This document shows, piece by piece, positions 23,863 through 32,927 of a DNA stretch of 64,000 nt (its first letter is position 1; the number at the start of each line of letters is the position of its first letter). The position numbers were made by a program, and so were the translations under genes. Below the pieces are notes generated by a model. It saw only the letters and a program-made list of their open reading frames with translations. It was not told the origin of the DNA and did not search any database. The DNA lies in contig NZ_BCSM01000002.1 of the NCBI RefSeq assembly GCF_001570865.1, positions 124,001 to 188,000 of the forward strand, given 5' to 3'. This DNA is from Rothia kristinae NBRC 15354 (GTDB taxonomy: Bacteria > Actinomycetota > Actinomycetes > Actinomycetales > Micrococcaceae).

Positions 23863-24303
23863 GAAGGGCCTCCGCGGTGGCCGACCGCCCCCCTCCTCGG
23901 CCCCTTCCCCCGGTGTGGGAGCGGTTTCGGCGTTCGGGAGCCACGAGAACGCTCCAGAACGTCGAAACCGCTCCCAACACCGCGCTCGAGGGGGAGGGAT
24001 GGCGGGGTGTTCCATGCGCGCATCGGCAGCACCTGCGCCTACCGACACCGACGGAGCGTGTCCGCCGCGACTGACGATGCCGCCCCCACGCGCCGTTAGC
24101 GCTCACACCAGACCATGCTGATAAATGGCATGAGCCACATATCCGGACGTAACACGGATTTCACAGATCTTTTTCCCCGATCGCGAAATAATGGCGGCAG
24201 GTCTCCCGTTGTTCCTCCGTGCCTGCCGGGGACGGACGGGCGCCTGCCCGCCGCGCAGCGCCGCACGGTGAGCTGTCTCGAGTCACTGCTGAAGGGAGGG
24301 ATC
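23863..24303. promoter_or_regulatory. Gene-free interval with AT-richer promoter region for the MFS gene
   Basis: About 440 bp without a gene. It holds a family B hairpin (23914-23979) and, from about 24095 to 24200, a stretch much richer in A and T than the surroundings (ATAAATGGCATGAGCC, ATTTCACAGATCTTTTTCC, GCGAAATAATGG). This probably contains the promoter and operator of the MFS gene. I see no convincing paired -35/-10 or regulator gene. Confidence 0.4.
23914..23979. repeat. Conserved intergenic hairpin, family B copy 3
   Basis: Arms GGGAGCGGTTTCGGCGTTC and GAACGTCGAAACCGCTCCC; the inner pair is GGGAGC/GCTCC and the loop CACGAGAAC is reversed in sense compared with copies 1, 2 and 6. 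It starts 52 bp after the aldo/keto reductase stop. Confidence 0.78.
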
Positions 24304-25569
24304 ATGTCGGAGAATCGACTGTTCACCATGCGTCACGCATCACCAAAAGTCGGGTTGGTCACATTCTGGCTGGCCATGGGGACGTTCGCGTTCGGGGCGG
24401 GGGAGTTCGCCTCGATGAGCCTGCTGCCGTCCATCGCCGCGGACCTGGGCACCCAGGAGTCCACCGCCGGCCACATCATCACCGCGTACGCGCTCGGCGT
24501 CGTCATCGGCGCGCCGATCATCTCGGTCTTCGGGGCCAAGTGGCCGCGCAAGCCGCTCATGCTGTCCCTCCTCGCCGCGCTGATCCTCGGCAACCTCTTC
24601 GCGGCCTCGGCCCCGACGATCGGCACCCTCGTGCTGGCCCGGTTCCTCTCCGGCATCCCGCACGGGGCGTTCATCGGGGTGGCCATGCTCTTCGCCTCCA
24701 GCCTGACCCTGCCCACCAAGCAGGCGCGGGCCGTGTCCAACGTGCAGCTGGGCATCACCGTCGCCACGATCGTGGGCGTCCCGGCCTTCACCCTGCTGGG
24801 GCACGTGGCCGGGTGGCGGCTGTGCTTCGTGCTGATGAGCGCGATCGCCGCCGCGGTCCTCGTGGCCCTGTGGCGCACCGCCCCCAACACCGCGGGCAAC
24901 CGGATGACCAGCGCCAAGCTGGAGATGACCGCGCTGAAGAACCCCAAGGTGCTGCTGACCCTGGTCACCGGCGCCGTGGGCTTCGGCGGGATCTTCGCGA
25001 TCTACTCCTACTTCACCTCCGCCTTCCAGGCCACCGGCGCCGGCCCGGGCTGGGCGCTGTCCCTGATCCTCATGCTCTACGGCGTGGGGTCCACGGCGGG
25101 CAGCTTCCTCGCCGGATTCATCAAGCACGAGACGCTGCTGTACTCCGCCCTGGGCTTCCAGGCGGTGCTCGGGCTGTCCTCCGCGCTGTACGCGGTGAGC
25201 GTGGGCAACGCGTGGCTGACCGGGGTGGCCATGGTGATGATCGGGGCCAGCGGCGGCCTGGTGGTGCCGCTGCAGACCCGCCTGATGATGGCCGCCGGGG
25301 ACGCCCAGACCCTGGCTGCGGCCATGAACCACGTGGCCTTCAACCTCGCCAACGGCGTGGGTCCGCTGGTCGCGGGCACCGTGATGGGCATGGGCGGCGG
25401 CTGGGCTTCCACCGGCTGGGTCGCGGTCGCCTTCTCCATGGGCGGTCTGGCCCTGCTGGTCGTCAACGTGCTGGTGGACCGGCGCAGCCCGATCGACAGC
25501 CACGCCGTGCGCTTCGAGGTGCCGACGGCGACCGCGCCGATCACCGGGTTGGTGCCGATCCTGCACTGA
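24304..25569 (+). CDS. MFS transporter, AraJ-like drug/sugar efflux family
   Basis: 421-aa proton-driven exporter of the major facilitator superfamily with 12 predicted helices. FAFGAGEFASMSLLPSIAADL (about 26-46) is the typical first-helix signature of the AraJ/CmlR-like group, and GAKWPRKPLML (about 81-91) is the loop 2-3 motif A. RFLSGIPHGAFIG (about 117-129) contains motif B. Exported compounds may include arabinose polymers, chloramphenicol or purine analogues in relatives; the substrate here is unknown. GGGAGGGATC precedes the start. Confidence 0.85.
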   Translation: MSENRLFTMRHASPKVGLVTFWLAMGTFAFGAGEFASMSLLPSIAADLGTQESTAGHIITAYALGVVIGAPIISVFGAKWPRKPLMLSLLAALILGNLFAASAPTIGTLVLARFLSGIPHGAFIGVAMLFASSLTLPTKQARAVSNVQLGITVATIVGVPAFTLLGHVAGWRLCFVLMSAIAAAVLVALWRTAPNTAGNRMTSAKLEMTALKNPKVLLTLVTGAVGFGGIFAIYSYFTSAFQATGAGPGWALSLILMLYGVGSTAGSFLAGFIKHETLLYSALGFQAVLGLSSALYAVSVGNAWLTGVAMVMIGASGGLVVPLQTRLMMAAGDAQTLAAAMNHVAFNLANGVGPLVAGTVMGMGGGWASTGWVAVAFSMGGLALLVVNVLVDRRSPIDSHAVRFEVPTATAPITGLVPILH

Positions 25570-25641
25570 CCGCCCGGACGCGCCGGGCTGGGCCGCACCG
25601 GATGCGCCGGTGTGGGCCGCCGCTGGCTCGGCCCTTCCTCC

Positions 25642-25706
25642 GCGGGAGATGCCGCGCAGAACGGGAGAGGAGATCTCCCGGACTGCGCGGCATCTCCCGT
25701 TGTGCG
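25642..25706. repeat. Conserved intergenic hairpin, family E copy 1
   Basis: Arms CGGGAGATGCCGCGCAGAAC and its near-complement, with an inner GGGAGAGG/AGATCTCCC pair. Same two-GGGAG architecture as family B but a different stem sequence; its ATGC/CGGGAGA parts resemble family D. It lies 73 bp after the MFS stop. Confidence 0.7.
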
Positions 25707-25846
25707 TCCAGAGGCGACAGGCGCTGGGGATGCCTGCGGGATGCGGGGGCACCGGAGAAGCGCCGGCGCCCTCGGGTCCGGACAGGGCAGAATGGCCCGT
25801 GCCCGGCCATCCCCGGCGACCCGATGAGAAACGGAGCATCCGGCTC

Positions 25847-26932
25847 GTGAGCATCCGCGACATCCTGCAGGACCCCGCCGTCGACGGCGTCCTGCACCTG
25901 GCCATCGCCCTCGGCGTCGTCGTGTACTGCCTGGTGGGCTTCCGCCGGGCCGGGCACCGGCTGCGCTACGGCATCATCCTGCCCATCGGCGTCGTGCTGC
26001 TGATCGGAGCCGTCCTGCGTCTGGCTGGGTCGGCGCGGGTGCCGTGGGTGGACGTCGTCGGCGGCGTCATCGCCCTGCTGGTGTTCCTGGGTCTGTGCCT
26101 GGGGTACCTGGTGCTCACGGTGTTCCTGCTGGTCAACGGGGTCACCATCATGCGCAAGGAGGGGCGGCGCCCGGCCACCCTGCTCTCCTTCGCCGCCGGG
26201 GCGTGGATGGTGCTGCTGCCCGCGCTGCCCGTCGTGCTCGCGGCGACCGGGGCCCTGCGTCAGGACGCGGTGCTGGTGGTCTTCGCCGCGATCTACTCGG
26301 TGCTCTTCGCGGCCACCGCGTACGTCGCGTTCTTCTTCCTCGGGTTCCTGACCTCCGCCGTCGGGTACCGGAAGCTCGCCAGGCGCTTCGCCCCGGACGC
26401 GATCATCGTGCTCGGCGCCGGGCTGAAGGGGGAGGAGCCGACGCCGCTGCTGGCCGGGCGGCTGGATCGCGGCCTGGAGGTGTATCACCGGGAGACGGCG
26501 CGCGGGCGGGCCCCGGTGATGATCCCCAGCGGCGGCCAGGGCCCGGATGAGGTGATCCCCGAGGGGGAGGCGATGCGCCGCTACCTCGCGGACCGCGGCG
26601 TGCCCGCGGAGCACCTGCGCCCGGAAACCCGCTCCACCACCACCCTGGAGAACCTCCTGTTCTCCCGGGAGCTGCTGGAAGACCCCGACCGGCCCGTGGT
26701 GGTCGCCACGAGCGACTACCACGTGTACCGGGCCGCGATGCTCCTGCGGAAGGCCGGACTGCGGGGGCGCGCGGTGGGCTCGCGCACGGCCGGGTACTAC
26801 GTCCCCTCGGCGTTCCTGCGGGAGTACGCGGCGGTGCTGGTGACCAACCGGTGGGCGCATCTCCTGGCGTTCGCCCCCATCATCGCGATGATCCTCGCCT
26901 TCTACGGGGTGGTCCTCACGCAGGTCGTCTGA
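25847..26932 (+). CDS. YdcF-like (DUF218/ElyC-SanA) membrane protein
   Basis: 361 aa. The first half is membrane: about seven hydrophobic segments between residues 15 and 175. A DUF218/YdcF domain follows (APDAIIVLGAGLKGEEPTPLLAGRLDRG about 184-211, SGGQGPDEVIPEGEAM about 228-243, RSTTTLENLLFSRELL about 262-277, ATSDYHVYRAAM about 287-298) and a last helix (about 335-355). Relatives act in envelope maintenance and vancomycin tolerance; the chemical activity is unproven. The start is GTG at 25847; no ATG is in frame upstream of the homology. Confidence 0.8.
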   Translation: MSIRDILQDPAVDGVLHLAIALGVVVYCLVGFRRAGHRLRYGIILPIGVVLLIGAVLRLAGSARVPWVDVVGGVIALLVFLGLCLGYLVLTVFLLVNGVTIMRKEGRRPATLLSFAAGAWMVLLPALPVVLAATGALRQDAVLVVFAAIYSVLFAATAYVAFFFLGFLTSAVGYRKLARRFAPDAIIVLGAGLKGEEPTPLLAGRLDRGLEVYHRETARGRAPVMIPSGGQGPDEVIPEGEAMRRYLADRGVPAEHLRPETRSTTTLENLLFSRELLEDPDRPVVVATSDYHVYRAAMLLRKAGLRGRAVGSRTAGYYVPSAFLREYAAVLVTNRWAHLLAFAPIIAMILAFYGVVLTQVV

Positions 26933-27107
26933 GCCGCCGTTCCCCGACGGCGCCCCTCGACGGCGTTCGCCGGGGGGCCTCCGAGAGGGGCCCTCGCGGT
27001 GCCTCCCCTGGGCGGGGACTGCCGCGCGGGGCGTCGTCGGGGTAGAACGGGAGGTGCGCAGACCGCCCGAGACCGGGCGGAGCGAACCGGCCGATGAGGT
27101 GATGGCG

Positions 27108-27866
27108 ATGTCGGAGGAGCTGACCCGACGCGGCGATGAGGTCTTCGAGCGGCTCTTCGGGGCGGCCCCGGACCCGCAGGCCGGGGATGACCCGGAGTTC
27201 ATGGCGATCCTGCGCCGGGTGATCTTCGGGCAGGTGTTCTCCGTGGGGGAGCTGGAGGACCGCACCCGCGAGCTCATCACGGTCACGATCCTCGCCGCGA
27301 TGCAGTGCCCGGGCCAGCTCACCGCCCACACGCGGGCCGCCCTGCACGTCGGCGCCACCCCGGAGCAGATCCGCGAGGCGATCTACGGGCTGGCCCCGTT
27401 CCTCGGCTTCCCGCGCACCCTCAACGCGATCGCCGCGATGAACGAGGGACTGCGCGCCGCCGGCGTCCAGCTGCCCCTCGCCCCGCGCACCGCGACGCCG
27501 GAGGAGGAGCGCTTCGAACGCGGCACGGTCCTGCAGCAGCGGCTGTACGGGGATGAGATCCGCGAGGAGTTCGACGACGGCACCGCCGCGGGCGCGGCCC
27601 TGCCGCGGCTGCTCACCGAGTTCGCCTTCGGGGACTTCGAGTCCCGGGAGGGCCTGGAGACGGCCGAGCGGGAGCTGCTGATCCTGTGCGCCCTGGTGGC
27701 GATGGGGCTGGCCCCGCAGGTCGCCGTGCACGTGAAGGGGTGCCTGCGGGCGGGCCTGTCCCGGGAGACCGTGGCCGCCGCGATCCTGCACTGCGCCCCG
27801 TACACCGGGATGCCGGCGGCGCTGAACGCGTACCGGCAGCTGCGCGCCGCCGTCGACGACGCCTGA
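27108..27866 (+). CDS. Carboxymuconolactone decarboxylase family protein with two domains
   Basis: About 252 aa with a tandem of two CMD/AhpD-like domains. The first holds DRTRELITVTILAAMQCPGQLTAHTRAAL with a single Cys-His pair, and the second holds ERELLILCALVAMGLAPQVAVHVKGCL. The full CxxC redox pair of AhpD is absent, so an alkylhydroperoxidase role is unlikely; decarboxylase or unknown function is more probable. ATGs at 27102 and 27108 are both possible; 27108 has better spacing to GAGG. Confidence 0.8.
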   Translation: MSEELTRRGDEVFERLFGAAPDPQAGDDPEFMAILRRVIFGQVFSVGELEDRTRELITVTILAAMQCPGQLTAHTRAALHVGATPEQIREAIYGLAPFLGFPRTLNAIAAMNEGLRAAGVQLPLAPRTATPEEERFERGTVLQQRLYGDEIREEFDDGTAAGAALPRLLTEFAFGDFESREGLETAERELLILCALVAMGLAPQVAVHVKGCLRAGLSRETVAAAILHCAPYTGMPAALNAYRQLRAAVDDA

Positions 27867-27914
27867 TCCCCCGAGGGGCCTGCCGCCCCCGCATCCCGGT
27901 GGGAGACTGGGGGC

Positions 27915-29573
27915 ATGCGCTCCTCCTTCCTTCGGGATCTCCCCGAGCTCGGCATCGCGTGGCGCGCGCAGTCTGCACCGGCTCCGCGCAGCGTCCTCGT
28001 CAACGACGGGCTCGCGGCACAGCTCGGCCTGGACCCGCAGCGCCTGCGCACCCGCACCGGTGCCGCCTTGCTCACCGGCACCGACCTGCCCGCCGGCACC
28101 CGGCCCGCCGCCCTGGCCTACGCCGGGCACCAGTTCGGCGGCTGGTCCCCGCGCCTGGGCGACGGTCGGGCCCTGCTGCTGGGTGACCTCCCCGACGTCG
28201 ATGCCGCCCCGCCCAAGACCGCCGGCGGCTGCGCCTCTGCCGGGGCCGAACCGCCCCGGCCACCCGCCGCCGCGGCGACCGGTGCCCGCCGAGCCCCGGA
28301 TCCGGCGTCCCTGCGGGAGCTGCACCTGAAGGGCACCGGACGCACCCCCTTCGCTCGGGGAGCCGCCGACGGCAATGCGGTCCTGGGCCCGATGCTGCGC
28401 GAGCACGTGGTCGGGGAGTTCCTCCACTCCGTGGGCATCCCCACCACCCGGTCCCTGGGGGTGGCCGCCACCGGGGCCCTCGTGTCCCGCCCGGACCGGA
28501 TGGACCCGCGGCGCACCGTCCAGCTGCCGGGAGCAGTGCTCGCCCGCGTCGCGGACAGCCACGTGCGGGTGGGCACCTTCCAGTACGCGCTGAGCACCGG
28601 GGGACCGGAGCTGGTGCGCCGGCTCGCGCATTGGTGCATCACCCGCCACCACCCGGGGGCCGCCGACGCCGCGAACCCGCCGCTGGAGCTGTACCGGAGG
28701 GTCGTGTTCGCCCAGGCGCGGCTGGTGGCCGCGTGGGAGGCGGTGGGCTTCGTCCACGGGGTGATGAATACGGACAACATGGCGATCTCCGGGCAGGGCA
28801 TCGACTACGGCCCCTGCGCTTTCCTGGACGCCCACGACCCCGACGCCGTGTTCAGCTCGATCGACCGCACCGGGCGCTACCGATACCGGAACCAGGCCGC
28901 GGCCGCGCAGTGGAATCTCGCCCGCTTCGCGGAAGCTCTGCTGCCGGTGCTCGACGCCGAGCCGGACCGGGCCGTGGACCTCGCCCAGGAGGCGCTCGCG
29001 GGATTCCCGCCCGTCTACGAGGCCGAGCGGCTCCGGCTCTTCGCCGCCAGGATCGGGCTGCGGGTGCAGGGGGAGGCCGCCGCGCCCTCGACCGCCGCTG
29101 CGGTGGAGGACCTGCTGGGGCTGATGGCCCAGCACGCCGCGGACCACACGGACACCTTCGGCGCCCTGATCCCTGTGGCCGAGTCGGGGGATCCCGCGCG
29201 GGCCGACGGGCATGGCTCCCGCGGCGCCCGGCCGCGGGCCGAACCCGCCGCGGAGGGCACGCGGGATGAGCCGGGAGCGGACCCCTCCCCGGACCCCGGC
29301 CTCGCGGCGGACCCGCGCTTCCGGGAGTGGCTCGCCCGCTGGCATCAGCTGGGGCCGGATCCCGCGCTGATGCGCCGAAGCGCCCCGCGGGTCGTGCCGC
29401 GCAACCACGCGCTGCAGGAGGCCCTGGACGCGGCGGAGGCGGGGGAGATCGGCCCGGTGCTGGAGATCCTCGACGCCGTCTCCCACCCCTTCGAGCACCG
29501 GCCCGGCAACACCCGGCTGGGCGCACCGTCGGGGGCGCAGACCCGCGGGTTCACCACCTACTGCGGCACCTGA
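27915..29573 (+). CDS. selO: SelO-family protein adenylyltransferase
   Basis: 552-aa pseudokinase-fold enzyme that transfers AMP to Ser, Thr or Tyr side chains of target proteins. Hallmarks are YAGHQFGGWSPRLGDGRA (about 69-86), LHLKGTGRTPFARGAADG (about 136-153), MNTDNMAISGQGIDYGP (about 282-298) and the C-terminal CGT. In some organisms the C-terminal Cys is selenocysteine; here it is TGC cysteine. Two Ala/Pro/Gly-rich insertions (about 98-130 and 400-428) make it longer than the roughly 480-aa E. coli protein. A hairpin shared with the convergent secreted-protein gene lies downstream. Confidence 0.9.
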   Translation: MRSSFLRDLPELGIAWRAQSAPAPRSVLVNDGLAAQLGLDPQRLRTRTGAALLTGTDLPAGTRPAALAYAGHQFGGWSPRLGDGRALLLGDLPDVDAAPPKTAGGCASAGAEPPRPPAAAATGARRAPDPASLRELHLKGTGRTPFARGAADGNAVLGPMLREHVVGEFLHSVGIPTTRSLGVAATGALVSRPDRMDPRRTVQLPGAVLARVADSHVRVGTFQYALSTGGPELVRRLAHWCITRHHPGAADAANPPLELYRRVVFAQARLVAAWEAVGFVHGVMNTDNMAISGQGIDYGPCAFLDAHDPDAVFSSIDRTGRYRYRNQAAAAQWNLARFAEALLPVLDAEPDRAVDLAQEALAGFPPVYEAERLRLFAARIGLRVQGEAAAPSTAAAVEDLLGLMAQHAADHTDTFGALIPVAESGDPARADGHGSRGARPRAEPAAEGTRDEPGADPSPDPGLAADPRFREWLARWHQLGPDPALMRRSAPRVVPRNHALQEALDAAEAGEIGPVLEILDAVSHPFEHRPGNTRLGAPSGAQTRGFTTYCGT

Positions 29574-29609
29574 GGATCACCCCTCACGCCGCCTCATCCG
29601 GACACGCGA

Positions 29610-29652
29610 GAGCCCGCGCAGCGCCTCCGGGAAAGGGTGCGCGCGCGGGCTC
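29610..29652. terminator. Bidirectional terminator between selO and the secreted protein
   Basis: Arms GAGCCCGCGC (29610-29619) and GCGCGGGCTC (29643-29652), perfect 10-bp stem, between convergent genes. It lies 36 bp past the selO stop and 24 bp past the stop of the minus-strand gene. Confidence 0.65.
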
Positions 29653-29676
29653 GGGCGTCGGGGGAGGGGGCGGGCC

Positions 29677-30111
29677 TCAGCCCACCCACTGAACGGTGAT
29701 CTGCGGGTCGAAGGCGGCGGTCTTCAGGATGTGGGAGTCCTTCAGATCCAGCCGACCCTCGTGGGAGGTGACCTCGAAGTGCTCGTGCTGATCCCCGCTG
29801 GTCAGATCCACGCTGTAGGTCCCGTCGGGGGCGGGCACCTCGCCGATCCCGTTCGGGGCGGGGGCCTTCAGCCAGTACACGGTGGGCTCGGTGGCCGAGC
29901 GCACGAGGGCCAGGTTCGCGAAGGACTCGGGGCTCTGCGAGGCGGCGGCCTGCTGAGCCGTGGTCTGCTGCGTGGAGGTCGCGGTGCCGGTCGGCGTCGA
30001 CGCGGCGTCCTCGGCCTGCGCGGGACCGGCCACCAGGATGCCGGCGCCCAGGGCGAGGGCGGCTCCGGCGGCGGAGACGGCGGCGATGCGGTGCTGAGGA
30101 TGGCGGGTCAT
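29677..30111 (-). CDS. Small secreted protein of unknown function
   Basis: 144 aa. A signal peptide is clear: basic MTRHPQHR, hydrophobic AAVSAAGAALALGAGILVAG, and cleavage after AQA (about residue 33). A Thr/Ser/Gln/Ala-rich linker follows (about 35-62), then a compact C-terminal domain of about 80 residues ending in ITVQWVG. No lipobox and no cysteines in the mature part. No family recognised. AAAGGAGC is 10 bp upstream of the start. Confidence 0.7.
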   Translation of the reverse strand: MTRHPQHRIAAVSAAGAALALGAGILVAGPAQAEDAASTPTGTATSTQQTTAQQAAASQSPESFANLALVRSATEPTVYWLKAPAPNGIGEVPAPDGTYSVDLTSGDQHEHFEVTSHEGRLDLKDSHILKTAAFDPQITVQWVG

Positions 30112-30431
30112 GATCCGAATGCTCCTTTGCGTGTCGCTGCCCGCGGAAGGGGTCTCCTCCCGGGGGACACCCCCACCGTAGGCCCGCCGCGCCGGGGCTT
30201 CACCGGGCCGTGATCCGCGGTCCGAGAAGGTCACGGGACGGTCACCCCGGGTGCGGCGCCCCGTCGCGGCCGGCGACGGCGGGGCGCACCGCTGCCGGGA
30301 CCGGGTTTCGAGCCTCGCCGTCGGGGCGCTCGGGTGCCGCCGCGTGATCCGAGCGTGACCGGATCCCCAGGAGACTCCCAGCTGCCCGCGCCCGGGCGGG
30401 CGGGACGGGTGCGGGTCTAGGGTGTGGAGTC
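30112..30431. other. Gene-free interval between divergent genes
   Basis: 320 bp separating the divergently transcribed secreted-protein and AI-2E family genes, so it must hold both promoters. I see no open frame with coding character, no hairpin of the conserved families and no confident promoter hexamers. Confidence 0.4.
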
Positions 30432-31589
30432 ATGGAGACCCCCGCGGCCGAGCCGGCCGAGACCACCCCCGCCGCGTCGCCGGCCGCCCCCGTGCGGGGC
30501 CTGTGGCGCGACGCCTACGGGCGGGCCGCGATCCGGTGCCTGCAGACCCTGCTGATCGCGGGCGTCGTCGGCCTGGGGGTGTGGCTGGCGGCGACGCTGA
30601 AGCTGGTGACGCTGCCGCTGCTGATCGCCCTGATCATCGCCGCTGCGATGAACCCCATCATTCGGGCTCTGCGCACCCGCGCCCGCTTCTCCCGGGTGGG
30701 GGCGGCGGTCACCGCGCTGCTGGCGATCCTGCTGGTGCTGGCCGCGATCATCTCCGGGATCGTGATGACGGTGATCGAGGAGTGGCCGGACCTCTCCGCC
30801 CAGGCGCAGCAGGGGGCCAACCAGCTCGCCGAGATCCTCACCGGCTGGGGAGTGCCCCTGGACGAGACGCACCTGAACGAGTACCTGCTCAAGGCCGGGG
30901 AGTACCTGCGCACCAGCGACGCCGGCTCCAGCGCGGTGGAGGGCGTCTCAGTGGTCACCGAGCTGCTGGCCGGGTCCCTCCTGATGGTGGTGATGCTGTT
31001 CTTCTTCCTCCTGGACGGGCCCCGCATGTGGGCCTTCCTGGTGGGGTGGCTGCCGCAGCGGCTGACCGAGCGGGCCAATGAGGCCGGGCGGGCCAGCGTG
31101 CACGTGCTGGGCCGCTACATCCGCGGGACCGTCATCATCGCGGCCTTCGCGGCGATCGTGGACCTGACGGCGATGCTCGTGATGCACGTGCCGCTGGCCT
31201 TCCCGCTGGCCGCGCTGATCTTCCTCGGCGCGTTCATCCCGATCGTCGGCGCCCTGGTCACCGGCTTCGCCGCGGCCCTGGTGGCCCTGGTCGCGGCGGG
31301 CCCGGCGGCCGCGGTGATTCTGACGATCGTGGTGATCATCGTGAACCAGGTGGAGCACCACGTGCTGCAGCCCAAGGTCATGGGCTCGGCCCTGAGCCTG
31401 CACGGGGTGGTCATCATCTCGGTGCTGGCGATCGGGGCCCACGAGGGCGGGGTGGCCGGGGCGCTGCTGGCGGTCCCGCTCACCGCGGTGGTGTGGGCCA
31501 GCGTCCGGGTGTTCCGGGACATGCGCGGGCGCGTCGCGCACCGACTGCCCGCCCCGGACCCGCAGGAGCAGGCCGCTACCGCTCGGTGA
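30432..31589 (+). CDS. AI-2E family (PerM-like) transporter
   Basis: 385-aa integral membrane protein of the AI-2 exporter (TqsA/PerM) superfamily with eight predicted helices. The family core is seen in PLLIALIIAAAMNPIIRAL (about 67-85), LGRYIRGTVIIAAFAAIVD (about 229-247), GAFIPIVGALVTGF (about 270-283) and VEHHVLQPKVMGSALSLHG (about 311-329). Members export diverse small molecules or act as Na+/H+ antiporters, so an AI-2 role should not be assumed. The last 14 bp overlap the convergent arginase-family gene. Confidence 0.85.
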   Translation: METPAAEPAETTPAASPAAPVRGLWRDAYGRAAIRCLQTLLIAGVVGLGVWLAATLKLVTLPLLIALIIAAAMNPIIRALRTRARFSRVGAAVTALLAILLVLAAIISGIVMTVIEEWPDLSAQAQQGANQLAEILTGWGVPLDETHLNEYLLKAGEYLRTSDAGSSAVEGVSVVTELLAGSLLMVVMLFFFLLDGPRMWAFLVGWLPQRLTERANEAGRASVHVLGRYIRGTVIIAAFAAIVDLTAMLVMHVPLAFPLAALIFLGAFIPIVGALVTGFAAALVALVAAGPAAAVILTIVVIIVNQVEHHVLQPKVMGSALSLHGVVIISVLAIGAHEGGVAGALLAVPLTAVVWASVRVFRDMRGRVAHRLPAPDPQEQAATAR

Positions 31590-32490
31590 GCGGCAGCCCG
31601 TCCACCAGGGCCTCCATGGCCAGCACGGAGCGGGGGATGAACTCGGCGATGCTCAGCCCCACGACGTCGGCGGCCTCGTCCAGGTCCGCGATGATGCGGC
31701 GCACCTGCGCCCGAGTCAGCCCGCCGGGCACCAGGCCGAGACCGAGCGCGGCCTCGTCGCTGTCCACGACGTCCACATCCAGGTGCACCGCGACCTTGCC
31801 CGCCCCGGTCCCGGCCAGCCAGTCCAGCAGCGGGCGGGTGCTCTCACGCAGATCCGCCGGGGAGAAGGAGCTCAGACCCCACTCGTCGAGGTGGGCGAGG
31901 GCGTCCTGCTCGCCGTCGTGCAGCCCGGCCAGGGCCACCCGCGCGGGATCCACCGCCGCCGGCAGCCTGTCCAGGATCTCCGGGTCTCCCTGCCCGACGA
32001 TCGCGGAGACGGCCATCGCGTGGTAGCCGTCGTAGCCGGTCTCCGGGGTGTCGACGTCCGGGTGGGCGTCGATCCACACCACCGCGAGGTCCTCCCCGTG
32101 GCGGCGGGCCAGCTCGGTGAAGGGGACGACGCTCACCGAGCACTCCCCGCCGAGGGTGAGGATGCGCGGCGCGTCCCCGTGCCGGGACAGGATCTCCTGG
32201 GCGGCGTCGAGGGAGGCGAGGATCTGCTCGCGGGACTCGATGCCGCCCGTGGAGCCCGACTCCTCCTGCGGGACCGGGACCACCTCGGTGGGTCCGTCGT
32301 GCTCGGGCAGCATGGCCTCGAGGAAGCGGGCGCCCAGGGCGTAGCCGCGGCGGGCCCGATCCAGGGGCGCTTCGGGCAGCAGCTGGGCGACCATCTCCTG
32401 CCCGGCTCCCTGCCACTGCGGCCAGATCAGGCGCAGGGTGCGGCCCTGCTCCCGGGGGGCGTCGGCTGGGGATGCGCTTCCGGTGCTCAT
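31576..32490 (-). CDS. Arginase/agmatinase/formiminoglutamase family hydrolase
   Basis: 304-aa binuclear metal hydrolase that cleaves a guanidino or formimino compound. Metal motifs are GGECSVSV (about 119-126, where GGDHS is usual), WIDAHPDVDTP (about 144-154) and HLDVDVVDSDE (about 240-250). The change from GGDHS to GGECS replaces the first metal-ligand His by Cys, seen in some actinobacterial members; activity is therefore uncertain. GGAGGAG precedes the ATG at 32490. It is divergent from the interrupted monooxygenase gene, 143 bp start to start. Confidence 0.82.
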   Translation of the reverse strand: MSTGSASPADAPREQGRTLRLIWPQWQGAGQEMVAQLLPEAPLDRARRGYALGARFLEAMLPEHDGPTEVVPVPQEESGSTGGIESREQILASLDAAQEILSRHGDAPRILTLGGECSVSVVPFTELARRHGEDLAVVWIDAHPDVDTPETGYDGYHAMAVSAIVGQGDPEILDRLPAAVDPARVALAGLHDGEQDALAHLDEWGLSSFSPADLRESTRPLLDWLAGTGAGKVAVHLDVDVVDSDEAALGLGLVPGGLTRAQVRRIIADLDEAADVVGLSIAEFIPRSVLAMEALVDGLPLTER

Positions 32491-32633
32491 GGGTTCTCCT
32501 CCGTGTGCTCGGGTGCTTCCCCCGGCACAACCGGGCCGCCGCTGCGGATGTTCCGCGCCGCACCGCCGGCGGGGCAGCGGATCCCCGGAATGCCGGCGGG
32601 AATAACCGTCATCCCGGGGCGGTTTGCTTGAAC

Positions 32634-32885
32634 ATGAAAGCATTTGGATTCCTGAGCTTCGGTCATTACGGCACCGGCCCCGCGGGCAACGGGGTGGATG
32701 CCCGGCAGATGCTGCACGACGCCGTGGAGATCGCCGTCGGCGCGGAGGAGCTGGGGGTGAACGGCGCGTACTTCCGGGTTCACCACTTCGCCCCGCAGGC
32801 GGCCGCACCCATGCCGCTGCTGTCCGCGATCGCCGCGCGCACCTCCCGCATCGAGGTGGGCAACGGCGTCATCGACATGCGCTAG
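32634..32885 (+). pseudogene. 5' fragment of luciferase-like monooxygenase gene, cut by the integrated element
   Basis: First 83 residues of an LLM-class flavin-dependent oxidoreductase (FLSFGHY start, ELGVNGAYFRVHHFAPQAA near 38-56, VGNGVIDMR at the end). The frame stops at TAG (32883-32885), and that TA is the integrase crossover. The remaining 267 residues start at 52228 with YENPLHLAEEAA. Joined at TA the codons read ATG-CGC-TAC-GAG (MRYE) and give a normal 350-aa protein. The truncated frame keeps its start and probably its promoter, and would be transcribed straight into the integrase gene. Confidence 0.93.
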
Positions 32886-32900
32886 AGCATGTCGCGGTTG
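32870..32900. other. attL of the integrated element
   Basis: Left junction. Host sequence GACATGCGC ends at 32882, the TA core is 32883-32884, and element sequence GAGCATGTCGCGG follows. The junction is an imperfect palindrome (GACATGC ... GCATGTC), as expected for serine-integrase half sites. The assignment rests on exact restoration of the host reading frame with attR. Confidence 0.88.
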
Positions 32901-32927
32901 TGACACTCGTTCCGTAAGCTTGGTTGC

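Noticed and set aside
24115-24303. N-terminal extension of the MFS protein from an ATG at 24115
   Set aside because: The added residues do not match the family, and the region is AT-rich promoter-like DNA; ATG 24304 has a good ribosome site.
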